This document shows, one piece after another, positions 1 through 8,603 of a stretch of DNA of 20,627 nt. This stretch comes from Desulfobacterales bacterium. GTDB lineage: Bacteria; Desulfobacterota; Desulfobacteria; Desulfobacterales; Desulfobacteraceae. The stretch spans positions 1-20,627 of the forward strand of contig JAKSBO010000619.1 in the NCBI GenBank assembly GCA_022361095.1, written 5' to 3'. The notes under the pieces were generated by a model that searched no databases, was not told where the DNA came from, and saw only the letters and a list, made by a program, of their open reading frames with translations. Each line of letters starts with the position of its first letter. The stretch's first letter is position 1. Position numbers and translations under genes: made by a program.

Positions 1-25
1 CGGCCTGCCAAATTTGATTTATAAA

Positions 26-170
26 ACTCGATAATCCAGTTTTTAGGGAATTTGTTCAAATTCAAGGCGGAAACAATTTTTAACCGGAGGAATATACAAT
101 ATATTTTGAGGATTAAAAATTTTTTCCAACACCGAAGTTGGGCAAATTAACAAAAACTGGATCATCGAGT
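26..170. repeat. Long imperfect palindrome, MITE- or REP-like intergenic element
   Basis: The outer arms 26-44 and 152-170 are reverse complements at 18 of 19 positions. Complementarity continues inward less perfectly: AATTTG at 49-54 faces CAAATT at 143-148, and A/T-rich blocks near 71-83 and 112-125 face each other. At the exact centre AATATA (91-96) pairs with TATATT (100-105) around a CAA loop, so the whole 145 bp can fold into one hairpin centred on base 98. No ORF of note lies inside. Such a fold is typical of miniature inverted-repeat elements or large repetitive extragenic palindromes. Whether it is repeated in the genome cannot be seen here. A role as an upstream bidirectional terminator is possible but the sequence is too A/T-rich and too long to assign one. 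Confidence 0.7.
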
Positions 171-178
171 AAAAGGAG

Positions 179-205
179 CCTGCAGAAAATAATTCAGGCT
201 GCAGG
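179..205 (+). promoter_or_regulatory. Inverted repeat overlapping the ribosome binding site of the HAD gene
   Basis: CCTGCAG (179-185) and CTGCAGG (199-205) form a perfect 7-bp stem with a 13-nt loop. The right arm covers the first bases of the Shine-Dalgarno AGGAG (203-207) that precedes the ATG at 213. A folded leader would partly hide that site. The repeat is seen directly; a regulatory effect is inference, and it could be chance because PstI-like CTGCAG palindromes are common. Confidence 0.35.
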
Positions 206-212
206 AGATTAA

Positions 213-860
213 ATGATGAAAAAAAATATTTTATTTGACCTGGACGGTACGCTGACAGACCCGTTTGTAGGGATCACCACATGTATTATTTATGCCCTTG
301 AAAAATTGAACGCCAAGGGTCCTGAACCCGAAAGCCTTAGCTGGTGTATTGGGCCGCCGTTACATGACAGCTTTTGCAAACTTCTGGATGGGGATACGGC
401 GCTGGCGCAAAAAGCGGTGATGTTTTACAGGGAACGTTTTCAAAAAACCGGCATGTTTGAAAACCAGGTATATGAAACCATCCCTGAAGCGCTTGGGGCG
501 CTGAAAGAAAACGGGCATACCCTTTTCGTTGCCACCTCAAAAGTCAGAATCTTTGCAGAGAAAATCATTGATCATTTTAATCTGGCCCCCTTTTTCAAAT
601 CGGTTCACGGCGCTGAGATGGATGGAACAAGTGCAGATAAAGCCGCTTTGATTGCCTATATCCTGGCGCAGGAGGGACTTGAACGCGTTGACACGGTAAT
701 GGTGGGGGACACCGCTTACGATATGGTCGGGGCAAAAGAGAACGGCATTTACGGATTAGGCGTTCTCTGGGGATACGGCAGCCGGCAGGATCTGGAAGAT
801 GCCGGCGCCGGGCGCTGTATATCATCCCCCAGGGAACTGAACTGTATCCGGCACATTTGA
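213..860 (+). CDS. HAD-superfamily phosphatase, phosphoglycolate phosphatase-like
   Basis: This is a complete 215-residue haloacid dehalogenase-type hydrolase, predicted cytoplasmic, that would remove phosphate from a small phosphorylated metabolite through an aspartyl-phosphate intermediate. All four HAD motifs are visible: motif I FDLDGTLTD with nucleophile Asp9 and acid/base Asp11; motif II Thr108-Ser109 after a hydrophobic strand; motif III Lys143; motif IV GDTAYD with Asp166 and Asp170 for magnesium. The helical insert after motif I (about residues 17-85) is the cap type of the Gph/PpaX/beta-phosphoglucomutase subfamily, and the length is normal for that group. The ATG at 213 has AGGAG six bases upstream; a second ATG follows directly. 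The gene is monocistronic here and converges on pbpC with a 36-bp gap. The substrate cannot be told from sequence; phosphoglycolate and pyrophosphate are both possible for this subfamily. Confidence 0.88.
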   Translation: MMKKNILFDLDGTLTDPFVGITTCIIYALEKLNAKGPEPESLSWCIGPPLHDSFCKLLDGDTALAQKAVMFYRERFQKTGMFENQVYETIPEALGALKENGHTLFVATSKVRIFAEKIIDHFNLAPFFKSVHGAEMDGTSADKAALIAYILAQEGLERVDTVMVGDTAYDMVGAKENGIYGLGVLWGYGSRQDLEDAGAGRCISSPRELNCIRHI

Positions 861-896
861 TGGTCCCGTAAAGCGTCTAAAGCTCAAGGGTGGCCA

Positions 897-3296
897 TCAG
901 GGATTGAGTTCGATGACGTTAAAAATAATTTGGTCAAAACTGCCGGATTCATCCACCACGGCCAGGTGATACCGTCCAGGCGCCGGCATGGATATAAAAA
1001 ACGGTGCTGATCCATCAGCATTCATTAACGGTTTTTTATTCAGGAACCATTGATGCGCGCCCCTGCCGCCCATGGCCCTTAAGGGGATGGAGGAAGAAGC
1101 GTTCTGCCCCGGCTGACGGGTCAGGATGCTGTTGTCTGAAACCGAAACAATTTTTATCCCGGGCAGAATCAAGGGGGCCATGCCCGGGCAGGCGCGGGAA
1201 TCCTTGGGCAGCAGAGCAGCCCGCCGCCAATGGGCCGGAATAAAGGGTTCCGCCTGCCATGGCCATAAAACCACGGTTTCTTTTTTAATACCTCCGCAGG
1301 CCGGTGTTGCCCGCCTCCCACGGCGGTCTACCCGGAATGTCCGGCGCAGAGGGGCGGTCAGGCCGGTCTCTCCGGTCATGGTCGGCGGAATCTGCCCGTC
1401 CAGTATCCAGGCGTCAAATGTTTTGGCACAGGCGCCTTTTGCCCGGCCCCGGATACCGGATGCAGCAAGGCCCGACGGCCAGCATATGCGCGCTTTTGAT
1501 ATGCTTTTCGGCGGTTTGTGTGCCTTTGGATCAGAGATTAAACTCTCCATGACCTGACCCAGGAGGGGAAGCGCCGTGACGGCACCATACTGCCCCGGGG
1601 ACGGGGAGCCGTCAGGCCGGCCGATCCATACCCCCACCGTGTAATCCCCCTTAAGGCCCATGGCCCAGGCATCCCTGAATCCGTAGCTGGTACCGGTTTT
1701 CCATGCCGGGGACAATGCGCCGGAGAGCCGTCCCACCCCCTGTCTGCCCGGAAAGGGCCGGGACAGGATATCCCGGATGATAAAGGCGGCACCGGGACTC
1801 ATCAGGTACCTCTCCTCAATAGGTTCCCTAGGCGTTAACCGCGGCTTTCCCGCAATCCCGCCGCGTCCGAGGGCCGTATACAAAGTGACCAGGGACTCCA
1901 GGCTTGTGCCCACACCGCCCAGGGCCATGGAGAGATTGGGCCTGCCTTTAAACTGGAACCGGGCCCCTGCGTTGCGCAATCTGTCGTGGAACCGGCCCGG
2001 TCCATAGGCTTCCAGTACCTGGACCGCCGGCAGGTTCAACGAATCCTGCAGCGCCCGGGTCACCGTAACCGGCCCTGAAAACCCCCGTGTAAAATTGCCC
2101 GGGTTATAGTCTTTTTTGTATCGCGGCACATCCAGGAGCATGGAATGGGAATGGATCAGCCCCTGATCCATGGCAAGGCCGTAAATAAAGGGCTTTAATG
2201 TGGACCCCGGAGACCTTAGGGCCCGGATCATATCCACATGGCCCAGCCTGGATGTATTGAAAAAGTCCGCTGATCCGGCATAGGCTTCAACTTCCAGGGT
2301 TTTGTGATTGACCACCAGCACGGCACCCGATTGTTTTGGGGGCACGCTATCCATATATGCCCGCAACAGTTCTGCCATATTCATTTGCAGGGTTTCATCA
2401 ATAAAGGTGTTGATCAGCGCTGTCCCAGGATAAACGGCTTTCAGGCGCCGGGCAGCCAGGGGGGCCGTCATGGATGTGGGAAATCGGAAGGCGATCACCG
2501 GTTCCTGCCTGGCGGCCCTTATCCGGTCTGCGGTCCAGATGCCGAATTTGCCCATCCGGTCCAGCACCTTGTCCCGGGCCCTGGCCGCTTTGTCCGGATG
2601 GCGGTCGGGCCGGTATCTGGAGGGTGCCTGGGGCAGTACGGCCATAAGCGCGGCTTCGGCCCGGGTCATCTCCTTTGCATCTTTGCCCAGCCAGGTGTAA
2701 CAGGCCGCCCGGATGCCTTCGATATTGGCCCCAAACGGGGCATGGGTCAGATATAGTCCAAGAATTTCGTCCTTGGAAAAGTGGTATTCCAGTTGAAACG
2801 CCCTGAACATCTGGCGCAGTTTAACCCCCATGCGCGGGAAAAATCGCGGGGACGACGGGCTGTGGCCCTGTTCGTTCACATCAAGGATTCGGGCGGTCTG
2901 CATGGTGAGTGTTGATCCGCCGGATACGATCCGGCCATGGACCAGGTTCTGGAAAAACGCCCGGCATATGGCCAGGGGGTTGATGCCGGGATGGTAATAG
3001 AACCAACGGTCTTCATAGGCCAGAAGGGCTTGAATGTATAATGAAGAGGCCTGGTCCGGCCCGGCCGGATACCGCCACACCCCGTTTTTATCGGCAAAGG
3101 CACGCAGGGGGGCCTGGTGGCGGTCCGCAATAACCGTGGATACCGGGCGTCCCGTGGTGTCAAAGGGGAACAAATGGTCCAGCCCGATAAAGCAGAGACC
3201 GCATGCCGCCGCGATAAAAAGCAGAATCCCGGCAGTTGTTACTGCTTTCCGGGTCATACGCCGTGTCGTTTCACCCATTGGCCGGGCAGATTTCAA
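897..3296 (-). CDS. pbpC: Penicillin-binding protein 1C (bifunctional peptidoglycan glycosyltransferase/transpeptidase)
   Basis: This class A PBP is anchored in the inner membrane and acts on peptidoglycan in the periplasm. Numbering from the TTG at 3296, one membrane segment spans about residues 20-40. A GT51 glycosyltransferase domain follows, with catalytic Glu95 in YEDRWFYYHPG and the GGSTLTMQTAR signature at 126-136. The transpeptidase domain has the active-site motif STLK (Ser365-Lys368), SLN (419-421) and KTGT (533-536), all intact. The last 90 or so residues match the BiPBP_C beta domain that marks the PBP1C subfamily. The length (799) is close to the family norm. The start is uncertain: the TTG has AAGGG 12 bases upstream, while in-frame ATGs at 3278 and 3257 lack a clear binding site; the last (MTRKAVTTAG) would give the N-terminus most like known PBP1C. 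It lies 44 bp after the macroglobulin gene, almost certainly in the same transcript, as in the classic yfhM-pbpC pair. Confidence 0.95.
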   Translation of the reverse strand: MKSARPMGETTRRMTRKAVTTAGILLFIAAACGLCFIGLDHLFPFDTTGRPVSTVIADRHQAPLRAFADKNGVWRYPAGPDQASSLYIQALLAYEDRWFYYHPGINPLAICRAFFQNLVHGRIVSGGSTLTMQTARILDVNEQGHSPSSPRFFPRMGVKLRQMFRAFQLEYHFSKDEILGLYLTHAPFGANIEGIRAACYTWLGKDAKEMTRAEAALMAVLPQAPSRYRPDRHPDKAARARDKVLDRMGKFGIWTADRIRAARQEPVIAFRFPTSMTAPLAARRLKAVYPGTALINTFIDETLQMNMAELLRAYMDSVPPKQSGAVLVVNHKTLEVEAYAGSADFFNTSRLGHVDMIRALRSPGSTLKPFIYGLAMDQGLIHSHSMLLDVPRYKKDYNPGNFTRGFSGPVTVTRALQDSLNLPAVQVLEAYGPGRFHDRLRNAGARFQFKGRPNLSMALGGVGTSLESLVTLYTALGRGGIAGKPRLTPREPIEERYLMSPGAAFIIRDILSRPFPGRQGVGRLSGALSPAWKTGTSYGFRDAWAMGLKGDYTVGVWIGRPDGSPSPGQYGAVTALPLLGQVMESLISDPKAHKPPKSISKARICWPSGLAASGIRGRAKGACAKTFDAWILDGQIPPTMTGETGLTAPLRRTFRVDRRGRRATPACGGIKKETVVLWPWQAEPFIPAHWRRAALLPKDSRACPGMAPLILPGIKIVSVSDNSILTRQPGQNASSSIPLRAMGGRGAHQWFLNKKPLMNADGSAPFFISMPAPGRYHLAVVDESGSFDQIIFNVIELNP

Positions 3297-3340
3297 AACC
3301 GGGAAATTCCCTTTTTGTCTGAACCGAGCTGTCCGTCATC

Positions 3341-6300
3341 TCAGTTTTGATTGGCACCGGGGGAACCGACATGGGTTTGGACAGCGGTTTTCCCCACACC
3401 CCGGATATAAGGCCGGTACATATCTTCCACCAGCGGCGGCGGCAGTTTGAAAACACCGGGGCTGACCACCCGGACGGCATAGAAAATCCGGCAGGTCTCA
3501 TGGTATCCAAGATCGAGGGCTGTTATAAATCTGTCGTCCCTGTATTCGGTGTGGGCCGTATTATACCCTTTATGCCATTGGGAAATGGTTTTGCCCTCAA
3601 CCTTTATATCATTGATGAGGAATGCGCCGGACACATTGGGATCTTCGAGCTCAAATCCGGCAGGCAGCATGTCCACCACCAGGGCATGGGGCAGTCGTTG
3701 TTTTTTTGATTTAACCTTTAACGCCACAATGATCCGGTCCCCGGACGTTACCCTGGAAATATCCACAGGCTTGGCGTTGGTATCCAGAAACTGCCTGGAA
3801 ATGCTTACGCCGTTAGTTTGGGGGGCGGGCAGGGTGTTGGGATACCCGGTGAGCACAAGATCCAGATAAAGATTGGCGCTGCCGGTGTTCTTTACGGTGA
3901 ATCCCCGGGCTGCAGTGCCCTTTGTGAAGATTGCCCGGCCCGGCCCCTCCCCGGTTTGGGTACCGGTTTTGTTTCCTGCGGTCACATCGGCAGCCCATGT
4001 CCCGGCCGGATGGGCCAGCTTGGCCGCCCCTGCCATGACCAGGCTGTTGCGTTCCTGGGTGGAGAGCCACTCCCGCTCTTTCAGCCCGGCTGAAAGGTCA
4101 TGGAGGAACACGCCCCGGAATCTGTAGTCGGCAAAATAGGTGGTTACAAAATAGTAGGCGGCTGCAAGGTCCCGGACATTGGAGCCGTAGTCTGCGCCAT
4201 ACACCCGTTCATCATCCCGCCGGGTTTTCAGGGCCAGGTCAAAGGCCTCAAACGCCTTGGTCCGGTCACCGGCGAGCCCAAGGGCCGTGCCGGCATGGAC
4301 CAGGCCCAAGGGTGTTGGGTGGTTGGCTTCTACATAGGCATAGACATTCCTGGCATCCCCAAGCCCCAGGGAATTGACCCGTGCAAGGACAAATGCGGCA
4401 TAGGCCCGGGTGGAGGCCCTGAACATCTTGCAGTCCGTCCATCCCGGGCAGTGAATGGCCTTGGGACGGCGAACATATACGGTAAGGCGTTTAAGGGCCT
4501 TTTTCACTGCATTCACCGGCACTTCATACCCCGCGTCCACAGCTTCGACCATCATATGGGTGGCGTAGGCCGTCAGCCAGGGGCTTTCCGGACTGCGGGA
4601 ACTCCACAGGCCAAAGGCGCCGGAGCTTTTTTGCTTTTCAAGCAGGCGCTGGATGCCGAGCCTGATTTTTTTACCGGCGGCTTCCCGGGTGCCTGTCTCA
4701 ACCCCCAATTGTGCAAACTGATCAAAAGAGAGCAGTATATGGGGAAAAAAGCCTGATACGGTCTGCTCAAGGCAGCCGTACGGATAGGCAAACAATTCAC
4801 TGACATGCCGGGCCAGGTTCACCGGCGGCTCCGAATCCATGCCGGCTATCACGGTAACCGTATCCGGCACCAATGTGTTCAGGGCGGCGGATGGCGTGGA
4901 AAACTGTTGTCCCGGGGTCAGCAGTTTCTGCCAGGTCCGGGTCTGATGGGGATAGGGTGACCGGGTTTCCAGAAACCAGGTTTTGGTCATTTCCGGCGAT
5001 ACATCCGGGCCTTGGATGCCTTTGATCCGGCAGGTGATGTGTGCCCGGCCCGCCGTGGTGCCTGCCGTAACGGGCAGCTTCACGCTTTGACGTTTATGGG
5101 GATCAAGGGCGAATGAATGATTGGCTCTTCCCGTGACAGACACCGGCCCGAAAATGTCCGTTTCCAGGGTTATATTCTGGACAATATCCGTTAAATTGTT
5201 CAGTTCCAGCATGATAAATCCCCGGTCTCCACAGGAAAGAAACCGCGGCATGGTGGCCTGGACCACGATGGGCGAAGCCAGGACCATCTCCTTGTCCCCG
5301 GAACCAAAGGTATCGTCCGTATGGGCAATGGCCATGATCCGCACCTCTCCATTAAAATCCGGTATATTCAGATGGAACAGGGCGTTGCCCCGGCTGTCGG
5401 TATCAACCGCCTTCCGGTGGATGGCCAGGATCTGCACATCGGTTGACGGCCGGTCCCCGCCCCGGGTCAGGGTGGCCATATCCCCGCCGAACCGCATTTT
5501 TGCATAACTGCCCTCTCCAGCTTCAATGAGTTTCTGGTAAATATCATGGAGTTCGGGGGTGTATTTTCTGGGTTGGAAAAAATAGCCAAAGGGGTCCGGG
5601 GTTTTAAACCGGGTCAGGTTTAAAATGCCGGAGTCCACGGCAGCCAGGGTGACCATGGCGTTTTTTACCGGTTTGCCCTGGGTATCGGTCAGATTGACCG
5701 TCACATCCACCCGGCGGTTGGGTTCTGTCTTTTCCGGGGCCTGGATATCGACGTTTATACGGCGGCCGGTGCGGTCAAGGGGCAGGTGGATCAGTCCCAC
5801 GGCGCGCTTGGGCAATTTGGCGTTCCTGCTTTCACCGGGCCGGATTACCAGCGCCGATACATACAGATCGTGGCGGGCCCAGGCCGGATCAATGGGGAGG
5901 GCAATCTCTCTTCCCCGGGCAGGGATATCAATGGGCAGGGTCAAAAGGTTGTCTGCCCCATCCACAAATAAAAATCCTTTTCCGCCCTGGGGTGCTTTGA
6001 TGGTCACCCGGGCCGTGTCCCCGGCCCGGTAGCCCGGTTTGTCCAGGGTGAGATCCACCCGGTCCGGCCGGTTCATCTCTTTGGGACCCTGCCCCTGGGG
6101 CCGCCAGCCGGCCCAGACGCTTTTGGCCGTTGTCAGGCCGGTGGCAGGATTTTTTATTTCCAGGCGGTAGCCCCCCCATTCCACAGGGACATTTACCTGG
6201 GCCTTGCCCTGATCCGGAATATCAAGGTCAAACCGGTCCACGGGGTAGAACTGGCTGTTGCTGCCCCAGTGCCACGTGTCGTCTTTATATTCCCAATAAT

Positions 6301-8197
6301 ACTCCCGGTGCTCACGGATCACCGTGACCTTCAAACCCTGGGCGGCTTTGAGCCGGCCATGGGTATCCGCCAGGATCACTTCAAACGTTGCCGTGTTATT
6401 TTCGGGTACCTGGCCGGGGTCGTCTTGGGTCCCCGACATGTTTCTGATGCCCACAAGATTTTGTGCCGGCCACACCTGCCAGGAGGCGTTTCTGACCACC
6501 GGGCGTTCCCCGGCGTCGTACAGGCTGACATTGGCGGTGACCCAGTGGGGTGAGGTCACGTCCTGCCACTGATTATCGACTTTAATCACCCCTTTTCCCG
6601 TTTCATCCAGGCGGATATCGTCGCATGTGTATGTGGTGTTTACAAGATCTGTGATGTCGCCGAATTCAAAACCGGGCAAGGTCTTTTGGAACAGATCCCG
6701 GGCCTGTTTCACGTGGATTTCGGCATTGGCCCGGCTGCCGCTTGCGGGTGCCCCGTACAGAAAGTCCCCCTGGATTTGGATGGCAAGATCTTCAGCCGGG
6801 GAGAGAATCGTGTTGTCTGCCCGGTCAATCTCCAGTTTCATACGCTCGGGCAGAAACTCGGATACCAGAAAGGGATACGCTTTAAAGGCGCCACCGCCAA
6901 TGGCAAACGTCACCCGCCATTTGCCGGTCATCGCATTGGCGGGCAACTGAAAACCGGTGTTGAAATGATTGCCTTTGCCCGGCCTCCAGGTAAACTCCCG
7001 GATGGTTTTTCCGTCAGGTTGAACCACCTTGGCAGCTATTTTTATTCTGGGTGCCGGCCTGCCATCCTGGTTTTTCAATATGCCGTCAATCACAACGGTC
7101 TCCCCGGGGCGGTAAATGTCCCTGGGGCCGTATACAAACAGCTCCAGGGGGCTGAACAGGGCATCGCCCATGGCAAATTCCGAGAGATCAAGGGCCGGGG
7201 TATCCATGGCCATCAGGCTGATATGATTCTTTTTGGCAACAGAGACCAGTGCCAATTTTTCAAAGTCTCCTTTTATCACGCACAGGCCGTCTTTGGTTGT
7301 TGACTGTTCAAACAGGGGCTTTCCCTCTATGTCAAATCCCTTGATCACCGCTTTTTTTATCGGATCTGCCGTTGAAAGGCTTTGGATGAAAAACCGGATG
7401 GCGGTCTTATATACCCTGGCATGTACCCCTAAATCGGAAATGGAAAACCAGGTCATGCGGTATCCGTATTGGTAATGGCCCGCGCCCCGGAGTACGGCAA
7501 TGTAAATACCGGGTGTTTTAAGCGCCCTGATATGGGTGATGGGGATGTTGACCTGGGTGCGCAGGTCCTTTTTAATGTCCAGATCCCAGCGGCCGGAGTA
7601 GACAAGATCTGCGATTTTCGCCAGTTCATCAGATTGGTAGTATTGTAAATATGCGGCCTCCCAGAATTCATCCTTGAAGTCTCTCAACTGATCCGGCCGC
7701 ACCCTGAAAAAGTCAATGTCGGCCTGTTTGATGTTCAGGCTGTCCACGGGCAGGCCCTTGACCAGGTCCGTGGCCAGGATGAATCCTGTGGAGCCGAATG
7801 CGATCATGGGGTGGGCCGACCGGGTGGTTACCTCATACATGATTCTTTCTGCTAACGCCTTGCCCTGGGCAGGCGCCAGCCCTTTTGCCACATGTATGGT
7901 ATAGGCGGTGTCCGGTTTTATCCGGGTGAAATAGGCCACCTGGGTATCTTTGGCCAATATCCATGCACCGTCCACAGGGGTGTCGTCCGCTTGTTCAATA
8001 ATACTTAAATATTTGCCCAGATCCTGTGTTGTATCCAGGGGCAAGGAAAATGTCACCGCCACGGCGTTTTGTCCGTCCACGGTCTGCTGGCCGGCAAACC
8101 GGGCTTCAAGTTCGGCGCTTTGGGCCGGCCCTTGAAGTGCGAAAAACAGGAGGCATAGCGATATTATCGGTAAAAAAAACAATCGGAAATGTTTCAT
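3341..8197 (-). CDS. Bacterial alpha-2-macroglobulin with thioester motif
   Basis: This 1618-residue periplasmic protein belongs to the bacterial alpha-2-macroglobulin family (E. coli YfhM/ECAM type), which traps proteases by bait cleavage and covalent capture. The signal peptide (about residues 1-28) ends in AQSA/ELEA. It has no lipobox Cys, unlike YfhM, which is a lipoprotein. MG-type domains follow: the MG2-like strand with IYRPGETV lies near 355-365, and the A2M segment with IMAIAHTDD near 950. The thioester is intact as YPYGCLEQT with Cys1142 and the partner Gln three residues on; a helical thioester-domain-like region and a C-terminal receptor-binding-like domain follow. I chose the ATG at 8197 because AAGGA lies seven bases upstream; in-frame ATGs at 8212 and 8224 have no good site and would add up to nine residues. 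pbpC follows after 44 bp, so protease defence and wall repair are probably co-expressed. Confidence 0.93.
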   Translation of the reverse strand: MKHFRLFFLPIISLCLLFFALQGPAQSAELEARFAGQQTVDGQNAVAVTFSLPLDTTQDLGKYLSIIEQADDTPVDGAWILAKDTQVAYFTRIKPDTAYTIHVAKGLAPAQGKALAERIMYEVTTRSAHPMIAFGSTGFILATDLVKGLPVDSLNIKQADIDFFRVRPDQLRDFKDEFWEAAYLQYYQSDELAKIADLVYSGRWDLDIKKDLRTQVNIPITHIRALKTPGIYIAVLRGAGHYQYGYRMTWFSISDLGVHARVYKTAIRFFIQSLSTADPIKKAVIKGFDIEGKPLFEQSTTKDGLCVIKGDFEKLALVSVAKKNHISLMAMDTPALDLSEFAMGDALFSPLELFVYGPRDIYRPGETVVIDGILKNQDGRPAPRIKIAAKVVQPDGKTIREFTWRPGKGNHFNTGFQLPANAMTGKWRVTFAIGGGAFKAYPFLVSEFLPERMKLEIDRADNTILSPAEDLAIQIQGDFLYGAPASGSRANAEIHVKQARDLFQKTLPGFEFGDITDLVNTTYTCDDIRLDETGKGVIKVDNQWQDVTSPHWVTANVSLYDAGERPVVRNASWQVWPAQNLVGIRNMSGTQDDPGQVPENNTATFEVILADTHGRLKAAQGLKVTVIREHREYYWEYKDDTWHWGSNSQFYPVDRFDLDIPDQGKAQVNVPVEWGGYRLEIKNPATGLTTAKSVWAGWRPQGQGPKEMNRPDRVDLTLDKPGYRAGDTARVTIKAPQGGKGFLFVDGADNLLTLPIDIPARGREIALPIDPAWARHDLYVSALVIRPGESRNAKLPKRAVGLIHLPLDRTGRRINVDIQAPEKTEPNRRVDVTVNLTDTQGKPVKNAMVTLAAVDSGILNLTRFKTPDPFGYFFQPRKYTPELHDIYQKLIEAGEGSYAKMRFGGDMATLTRGGDRPSTDVQILAIHRKAVDTDSRGNALFHLNIPDFNGEVRIMAIAHTDDTFGSGDKEMVLASPIVVQATMPRFLSCGDRGFIMLELNNLTDIVQNITLETDIFGPVSVTGRANHSFALDPHKRQSVKLPVTAGTTAGRAHITCRIKGIQGPDVSPEMTKTWFLETRSPYPHQTRTWQKLLTPGQQFSTPSAALNTLVPDTVTVIAGMDSEPPVNLARHVSELFAYPYGCLEQTVSGFFPHILLSFDQFAQLGVETGTREAAGKKIRLGIQRLLEKQKSSGAFGLWSSRSPESPWLTAYATHMMVEAVDAGYEVPVNAVKKALKRLTVYVRRPKAIHCPGWTDCKMFRASTRAYAAFVLARVNSLGLGDARNVYAYVEANHPTPLGLVHAGTALGLAGDRTKAFEAFDLALKTRRDDERVYGADYGSNVRDLAAAYYFVTTYFADYRFRGVFLHDLSAGLKEREWLSTQERNSLVMAGAAKLAHPAGTWAADVTAGNKTGTQTGEGPGRAIFTKGTAARGFTVKNTGSANLYLDLVLTGYPNTLPAPQTNGVSISRQFLDTNAKPVDISRVTSGDRIIVALKVKSKKQRLPHALVVDMLPAGFELEDPNVSGAFLINDIKVEGKTISQWHKGYNTAHTEYRDDRFITALDLGYHETCRIFYAVRVVSPGVFKLPPPLVEDMYRPYIRGVGKTAVQTHVGSPGANQN

Positions 8198-8240
8198 GTT
8201 ATTGTCCTTCATTTGGATTCCCATGGGAATTTTGATGCCC

Positions 8241-8314
8241 TTTACTATTACGGGAAGTAAAAAGCGTTACGCTCTGCAGCAAAAAATCAGGGCCGTGCAG
8301 TTGGCTTTTTGCTG
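8241..8314. promoter_or_regulatory. Cluster of small palindromes upstream of the macroglobulin gene
   Basis: Three inverted repeats lie within 120 bp upstream of the macroglobulin start: TTTACT/AGTAAA at 8241-8246 and 8256-8261, AGCGT-T-ACGCT at 8263-8273, and CAGCAAAAA/TTTTTGCTG at 8277-8285 and 8306-8314 (9 bp, perfect). They sit where a leader or operator of the minus-strand macroglobulin-pbpC transcript would be. No convincing -35/-10 pair or -24/-12 pair was found with them. The third could be a weak terminator of the upstream fibre cluster because, on the minus strand, a T-run lies on its 3' side, but its GC core is only GCC/GGC. Confidence 0.3.
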
Positions 8315-8472
8315 ATGAAAACTTGTTCTAATTTACATCTGCGCAGGGCATGTGGCAATAGCGGTATTAATAAAGTTATTTTTGAGTGAGCCCTGGGGCG
8401 GATGAGGTTGAACTTATTTAATAGTATAGGAATTTCCATTTTCTGACAGCGAATAGCTAACGGCTGACAGCC
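8315..8472. other. Noncoding part of the 8198-8603 gap
   Basis: Between the macroglobulin start and the chaperone stop there are about 400 bp with no credible gene. Apart from the palindromes listed separately, this stretch shows a direct repeat CTGACAGC at 8443-8450 and 8464-8471, just before the tandem hairpins. Nothing else recognisable is present. Confidence 0.5.
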
Positions 8473-8528
8473 CGCCCGAAGGGCGATAATTCAACCGGGG
8501 AGCGCGGGTGAAATGCCCGTGCTCCCGG
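8473..8528. repeat. Tandem GC-rich hairpins, REP-like
   Basis: Two hairpins stand back to back. The first is CGCCC (8473-8477), loop GAA, GGGCG (8481-8485). The second pairs 8495-8508 with 8516-8528 around a 7-nt loop; its 13 pairs are interrupted by one bulged G and contain one G-T pair. There is no T-run after either on either strand, so they do not look like an intrinsic terminator. They lie about 75-130 bp downstream of the chaperone stop, where REP/BIME elements often protect the 3' end of a transcript. Copies elsewhere in the genome cannot be checked here. Confidence 0.6.
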
Positions 8529-8603
8529 ATATGGCAAAATAGGCAGGCTGCTTTGAATATGGGTTTTGGGGAATGCATTTGCCCCTGGTAAAAGCAGGAA
8601 CGG

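Noticed and set aside
4100..4756. 218-codon plus-strand ORF antisense to the macroglobulin gene
   Set aside because: It is a shadow of the GC-rich macroglobulin coding sequence; its Gly/Pro/His-rich composition matches no family.
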